Shown here piece after piece: positions 60,690 through 64,000 of a stretch of DNA of 64,000 bases. How positions within the stretch are numbered: the stretch's first letter is position 1; each line of letters starts with the position of its first letter. The position numbers and the translations under genes are program-made. The notes below the pieces were generated by a model. It ran no database searches. It had not been told where the DNA came from and saw nothing but the letters and a program-made list of their open reading frames with translations. The DNA lies in contig JADJOV010000008.1 of NCBI GenBank assembly GCA_016713585.1, positions 97,917-161,916 on the forward strand, in the 5' to 3' direction. The stretch comes from Bdellovibrionales bacterium. Its GTDB lineage: Bacteria > Bdellovibrionota > Bdellovibrionia > Bdellovibrionales > Bdellovibrionaceae.

Positions 60690-61830
60690 GGATCTTTTAG
60701 AAGCAGAATTTCAGAACAGAATTTTGTAAATGGCATGACTCGAATATCTTTATGTGCATGACCATAATCACGCTGACCTTGATGAACCTGATAGAATTCA
60801 GGAATATTTGTCCTCGTTCTAAAATATGCAGCCCAGGAGTTGGACTCCTTTCTCCGGTCTTACATTCAATCGCCATTTTTGGACGACCATTTTGTATAAT
60901 CACAAAATCAATTTCCCGCCCATCAAAGTCACGCAGGAATCGTAATTCCATTTTTTCGCCGTGGACATCCTTAAAATAGTCGCAATATTTGAGCAGATGG
61001 CTTGCCACCAGATTTTCCCAGCGTGAACCCGGATTCTCCACAAAAGACCAATTCCAAAAGTACAGTTTCCTTTCCTTCTTAACAGCTCTTATTTTTGGTG
61101 CCCCGAAGGGCAAAATTCGAAACACCAGAAACAAACGCTCAAGAATCTGTACCCACCTTTCAACAGTATCAAAGGAAACACTCAAATCTTCACGAAGACT
61201 ATTAATTGAGAGCGGACTCCCGACACGATCAGGAAGAGCTAAACTCAATAGCTCCATGGAGGAAAGATCTTTGATATTTTCAAGATCCTTGACATCCTCA
61301 CGGATTAATTTCTCGATGATTTCATTTTGCCACCTCTTTAGAAAGCGTGGGTTCCCTTTATAAAAAGGCTCAGGAAATCCACCAAACTTCAATAGCTGAT
61401 CAAGATCAGAAGCAGCAAAGCCGACCTCATGAAGCGAGAGTGGATGAAGACGGTAATAAAAATACCTGCCAATCATGGAGTCTCCGCCTCGTTTGTAGAA
61501 ATCAAGTTTTGCCGAGCCCGTCACAAGGAGATTTTTCTCTGGATAGAGCTTGTCATAAAATGATTTCACCAAATTTCGCCAGTTTTTGAACTTCTGTATT
61601 TCGTCAAAAATAACCACTTGTTCCGGCGAAAATTCAAATTTAAGGATTTTTGACCGGTCTGCGAGGGCATCCCAGCTCAGATAGTTTTCATTTTTCTTGG
61701 TCGAAGGGGTCAAAAATTGAAGCGCCAAGGTCGTTTTTCCGACCTGCCGTGGACCACCAAGCAGGACAACTTTTTCGCCAAGGTCCATGGTGATACTGTT
61801 TGTGAGATATCGCTTATGAGGCTTTGACAT
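60686..61830 (-). CDS. AAA (AAA_14) ATPase with DUF4143 domain, frameshifted
   Basis: A P-loop LGGPRQVGKTTLALQF near residues 24-39, Walker B VVIFDEIQKFKNW, then LLVTGSAKLDFYKRGGDS and a DUF4143 C-terminal half (WENLVASHLLKY, DGREIDFVIIQNG, AIECKTGE). At 60807-60809 a base is missing; the restored tail reads IPEFYQVHQGQRDYGHAH and ends at TAG 60686, about 381 residues. The C-terminal part resembles a PD-(D/E)xK nuclease-like fold (ExK in ECKTG). Such ATPases are widespread, often in variable loci, with no settled function. A 66-bp double palindrome lies upstream. Confidence 0.85.
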
Positions 61831-61860
61831 AGTCTCCTCTATTTTACCTCATTCTACAGC

Positions 61861-61926
61861 ATGAGTAAATTCATGTCCATATGAATTTACTCATGAGTCA
61901 GTTCATATAGGCATGAATTTACTCAC
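61861..61926 (-). promoter_or_regulatory. tandem double palindrome upstream of the AAA/DUF4143 gene
   Basis: There are four 14-bp half-sites: ATGAGTAAATTCAT (61861-61874), its inverse ATGAATTTACTCAT (61881-61894), a variant ATGAGTCAGTTCAT (61893-61906) and ATGAATTTACTCAC (61913-61926). Each pair has a six-base spacer and the two units overlap by two bases. The block lies 31-96 bases before the ATPase start, the right place for an operator. Confidence 0.7.
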
Positions 61927-61944
61927 AACCTCTCAATCTCGAGT

Positions 61945-62304
61945 TCAAGTCCCTTTTGGGTGCTGCAAATTGTTCCATCGAATCATACCGCCGACCATAT
62001 TCATGGGAAATTTATACCCAAATTGGAGAGCCGCCATTGTGGCTTGCCCAGAACGTCCACCGCTCCGACAAACAAAGATAATCTCTTGACTGCGATCTCC
62101 CTTCTCTAGAAATTCCATCAATTCAGGCCCGAGCACTCGAAGCTCTGCCCCCGCAATATGGCCAAGTTCACCCTTAAACTCGTCAGGGCCCCTCACATCC
62201 ACAATTTGTACTTGGCCTAGATGCTTCAAAACTTCTTCACAGGTGATCTCGGGGATCCCGTTCACTACTTTCGGTCGACAAATTCTCTCTTCGCTTGACT
62301 TCAT
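61945..62304 (-). CDS. single-domain rhodanese
   Basis: I start at ATG 62304 (MKSSEERI), eight bases after the DUF2892 stop. The 119-residue domain ends with the rhodanese active-site loop FVCRSGGRSGQA, with the catalytic cysteine, and GYKFPMNMVGGMIRWN. Rhodaneses carry persulfide sulfur. In Escherichia coli YgaP this type of domain is fused to a DUF2892 membrane tail; here the two parts are separate adjacent genes. Confidence 0.9.
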   Translation of the reverse strand: MKSSEERICRPKVVNGIPEITCEEVLKHLGQVQIVDVRGPDEFKGELGHIAGAELRVLGPELMEFLEKGDRSQEIIFVCRSGGRSGQATMAALQFGYKFPMNMVGGMIRWNNLQHPKGT

Positions 62305-62312
62305 GGCAACCC

Positions 62313-62507
62313 TCACTTCTTTTGCATTTTGCATGTGCTTATGCCAAGCATCGCGTAGGGCGGACACCACCCAATAAGACCTGTGACCAAAGGGACCAGC
62401 CCAAGCAAGAACCAAAGATTCGCTGGGCCGACAAAGGCTAAACTGACAAGGATCAAACCTACACCAACTCGCACCGCACGCTCGATATTATGAATATTCT
62501 TTTGCAT
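62313..62507 (-). CDS. DUF2892 (YgaP-type) small membrane protein
   Basis: A 64-residue protein: MQKNIHNIERAVRVGVGLIL, two hydrophobic helices with LWFLLGLVPLVTGLIGWCPPY, then a C-terminal GISTCKMQKK. It matches the DUF2892 pattern, including the WCP-Y segment and the CK-type end. It lies between the ArsR regulator and the rhodanese on one strand. The cysteines in WCPPY and STCK are candidates for sulfur transfer or metal contact. Confidence 0.9.
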   Translation of the reverse strand: MQKNIHNIERAVRVGVGLILVSLAFVGPANLWFLLGLVPLVTGLIGWCPPYAMLGISTCKMQKK

Positions 62508-62573
62508 ATCACTCCTCCTAGATACTGGTTTCGGACTAGTTCACACGTATCATTGCCGATTCTCGAGCAAGAA

Positions 62574-62885
62574 TCACCTGCAAAATTCTTCTTGGAGAGT
62601 TCGCATTAAGCGCTGCAAGCGCCTGTCTGCCACCTCGTAGTATTGAAACTTGCCCTCTCGACGACTCACGATCAGGCCCTCAGCTTTCATTCTCGCCAAG
62701 AATTGGGACATCTGTGGCTGTGAGATATCGCAAAGCTCAAGAAGCTCGATCACATTCTTTTCCCCGTTCAACAAATGCCCCAAAATCATAAGCCTTTGAG
62801 GATGACTTAAGGCTTTAAGCGTCAAACAAACCTGTTTGCAGGCTTTAGACATCTTTTCAACTGACAATCTTTTTCCTTTTGACAT
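62574..62885 (-). CDS. ArsR-family transcriptional regulator (YgaV/BigR-like)
   Basis: From ATG 62885 the 103-residue protein is a winged HTH: LTLKALSHPQRLMILGHLL, ELLELCDISQPQMSQFLARM (recognition helix) and SRREGKFQYYEV (wing). Two cysteines sit in the N-terminal ACKQVC and one in ELLELCD, with another at the C-terminus (EEFC). The BigR/SqrR cysteine after the first helix (ILC) is Gly here (ILG), so the sensing chemistry may differ. Its neighbours suggest control of sulfide or persulfide stress genes. A palindrome overlaps its start codon. Confidence 0.85.
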   Translation of the reverse strand: MSKGKRLSVEKMSKACKQVCLTLKALSHPQRLMILGHLLNGEKNVIELLELCDISQPQMSQFLARMKAEGLIVSRREGKFQYYEVADRRLQRLMRTLQEEFCR

Positions 62886-62904
62886 ATTCGAATATCGTAA
62901 TATG
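62883..62904. promoter_or_regulatory. nested palindrome, likely ArsR operator
   Basis: CATATT and AATATG are ten bases apart, and inside is the perfect palindrome ATATTCGAATAT (62884-62895). The site covers the regulator's ATG and lies about 63 bases before the divergent OsmC start, so one repressor could control both directions. Confidence 0.6.
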
Positions 62905-62966
62905 TTAACTGAAACACAGTCAATCGAAAACAAATTTAAAAACTGACTAAAAAAGGAGACTCTAAA

Positions 62967-63406
62967 ATGAAAACAATCCTAACCTGGCAAGAGAAAATGA
63001 GCTTCTCTGCCGTGGCCGATGGCCAACAGTCTTGATGGATCAAAAGCCCCCTCGGCCAGGGTCGCGCAATGACCCCAAAGAAATGGTTTTGGCAGGCCTC
63101 GGTGGTTGCACGGCAATGGACGTGATTGCGCTTCTCAAGAAGCACAAACAGACCGTCACTTCCTTTGAAGTTGAAGTGGATGTGGCCACCTCGACTGGGG
63201 GCAACCCTATGGTATTTACCAAGGCTGATATTTATTTTCGCCTAGCTGGCGAAGTTGATCCTGCCATCGCTCTTGAATCAGTCCATCTTTCACAAACCAA
63301 ATACTGCGGCGTCAGCGCCATGCTGGCCAAGGCCTTCCCGATTTCCTATCATGTTTTGGTCAATGGCGCGGAAGTTGGCTCTGGGGTGGCCGCATTTACG
63401 ATTTAG
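62967..63406 (+). CDS. OsmC-family thiol peroxidase-like protein, frameshifted
   Basis: From ATG 62967 (AAGGAGA eight bases ahead) the frame reads MKTILTWQEKMSFSAVADGQ and stops by a missing base near 63029-63032. The next frame continues LMDQKPPRPGSRND, LAGLGGCTAMDVIALLKKH (catalytic cysteine), DIYFRLAGEVD and TKYCGVSAMLAKAF (second cysteine). Restored length is 146 residues, normal for YhfA/OsmC. These enzymes reduce organic hydroperoxides, or detoxify persulfides. It is divergent from the ArsR/DUF2892/rhodanese operon. Confidence 0.9.
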
Positions 63407-63417
63407 GAGCGAGGTGC

Positions 63418-64000
63418 TTATTTGCAGATGCCAGCAGCCGGATCCTTCGCACAGAGGTAAGCTTTGATCGCAGCGTTTTCTTGTTTGATCTTGCTGTTTT
63501 CAGCTTCGAGATTCTGGATCATTGCATTAGCGGCATCTAGAGCTTCTTGATCAACTTTAGATGCAATTTGGCGAGCTTGGATAGCATTCTCAGCTTTAAC
63601 GTCTTGAAGATCCTTAAAAATCTCCTGAATTGCTTTAATAAGTGGAGAAATTAACTCAGTGTAGCGAACGCTGTAGCTATCAGTTTCTTCATCGTGGGCC
63701 ACAATAATATTCCTTGAGTCTTGGCCTTTAGCTTTGGCTATTGCTGATTCTGTTTCTTGAGCAATCACTCCGTAATGTTGTGTCGTCCCTCGATGAGGAT
63801 CTCTCCACGTCCATGAAACAGGACGTAAAGAATTGATAAAATCGAGACCAAGATCGGAAGTTTTCACATCTTTTTTCAGACGCGCATCTGAACTCACGTC
63901 AGGTGGATTTGAGAGGTAGATGTTGTTCCAACGGAGTCCGGCTGAACCTAGATTTTTTGTTGCTGTAGTATCTGGCGTGATGTCGCCTGCGACTTGCAGC
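63418..64000 (-). CDS. peptidase S74 (intramolecular chaperone) C-terminal part, gene continues past the window
   Basis: The frame is open to the window edge, so only the last about 193 residues are seen. TKNLGSAGLRWNNIYLSN is a typical repeat before the autoproteolytic site. SSDARLKKDVKTS contains the Ser and Lys of the S74 dyad. Then come SLRPVSWTWRD, YGVIAQETE, a conserved TELISPLIKAIQEI and a long trimeric coiled coil (residues 110-180). S74 domains fold phage tail spikes and bacterial trimeric surface fibres and are then cut off. The upstream body should be a fibre; it lies outside the window. Confidence 0.9.
   Translation of the reverse strand, partial: LQVAGDITPDTTATKNLGSAGLRWNNIYLSNPPDVSSDARLKKDVKTSDLGLDFINSLRPVSWTWRDPHRGTTQHYGVIAQETESAIAKAKGQDSRNIIVAHDEETDSYSVRYTELISPLIKAIQEIFKDLQDVKAENAIQARQIASKVDQEALDAANAMIQNLEAENSKIKQENAAIKAYLCAKDPAAGICK

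Noticed and set aside
61861..61926. CRISPR-like repeats
   Set aside because: The half-sites alternate in orientation with six-base spacers; there are no spacers of 25-40 bases and no cas genes.
1..64000. tRNA, rRNA or tmRNA genes
   Set aside because: I found no cloverleaf with a TTCNANNC-type T-arm plus acceptor stem and no rRNA-like conserved stretches, although a covariance scan would be needed to be sure.

Overview
The window reads as a chromosomal stretch of a Gram-negative bacterium. It is gene-dense, carries genes on both strands, and encodes many lipoproteins, an outer-membrane efflux channel, a murein transglycosylase and a beta-barrel protein. Several families here are familiar from Bdellovibrionota and related former delta-proteobacteria: a DUF4360 protein, an HNH nuclease with a long helical N-terminal half, a pseudouridine synthase fused to a methyltransferase, and a peptidase S74 chaperone tail. 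I therefore suggest Bdellovibrionota as an inference only. There is no rRNA or tRNA gene that I can recognise, no CRISPR array and no prophage block.

Layout. 0-2.2 kb: LOG-family hydrolase and rlmE, facing two small envelope genes. 2.3-9.4 kb: a six-gene overlapping minus-strand operon (ABC-F ATPase, TolC-like channel, periplasmic adaptor, MacB-type ATPase and permease, UMF1-type MFS carrier). 9.4-16.6 kb: secreted HNH nuclease, nucleosidase-like gene, secreted alpha/alpha-toroid protein and a roughly 1200-residue repeat lipoprotein. 16.7-17.7 kb: a decayed insertion sequence. 17.7-19.8 kb: LemA with two TPM-domain proteins. 19.8-27.2 kb: RNA modification (pseudouridine synthase/methyltransferase fusion, queF), hutI, a pilin-like protein, an acyltransferase, glpK and a PilZ protein. 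27.1-35.4 kb: two DUF4139 proteins, a lipoprotein, a squalene-synthase-type enzyme, a cyclic-nucleotide-binding protein and radA. 35.4-46.5 kb: lytic transglycosylase, epimerase/SRPBCC gene, lipoprotein, amidase, ychF, CinA-like protein, acyl-CoA dehydrogenase and trmH. 46.5-55.1 kb: large unknown exported protein, ruined HNH gene, RDD protein, beta-barrel, AMIN-like protein and a secreted transglutaminase-elicitor-like enzyme. 55.1-64 kb: SWIM/SNF2 helicase, a degenerate-receiver-like protein, DUF4360 protein, AAA/DUF4143 ATPase behind a double palindrome, a sulfur-handling cassette (ArsR regulator, DUF2892, rhodanese, divergent OsmC) and the C-terminus of a peptidase S74 protein.

The most pervasive feature is coding interruption. 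About twenty genes carry a one-base frameshift, often in a homopolymer, or a single in-frame stop. Genes expected to be needed, such as ychF and radA, are among them, so most lesions probably come from an error-prone (long-read) consensus rather than decay. I give reconstructed gene limits across these lesions and mark each position. The insertion sequence (which also has an internal deletion) and the HNH gene near 49.3-50.3 kb look truly degraded.

Most interesting items: the secreted transglutaminase-like enzyme, the repeat lipoprotein with a two-cysteine module, the 66-bp double palindrome before the AAA/DUF4143 gene, and the split YgaP-like sulfur cassette.
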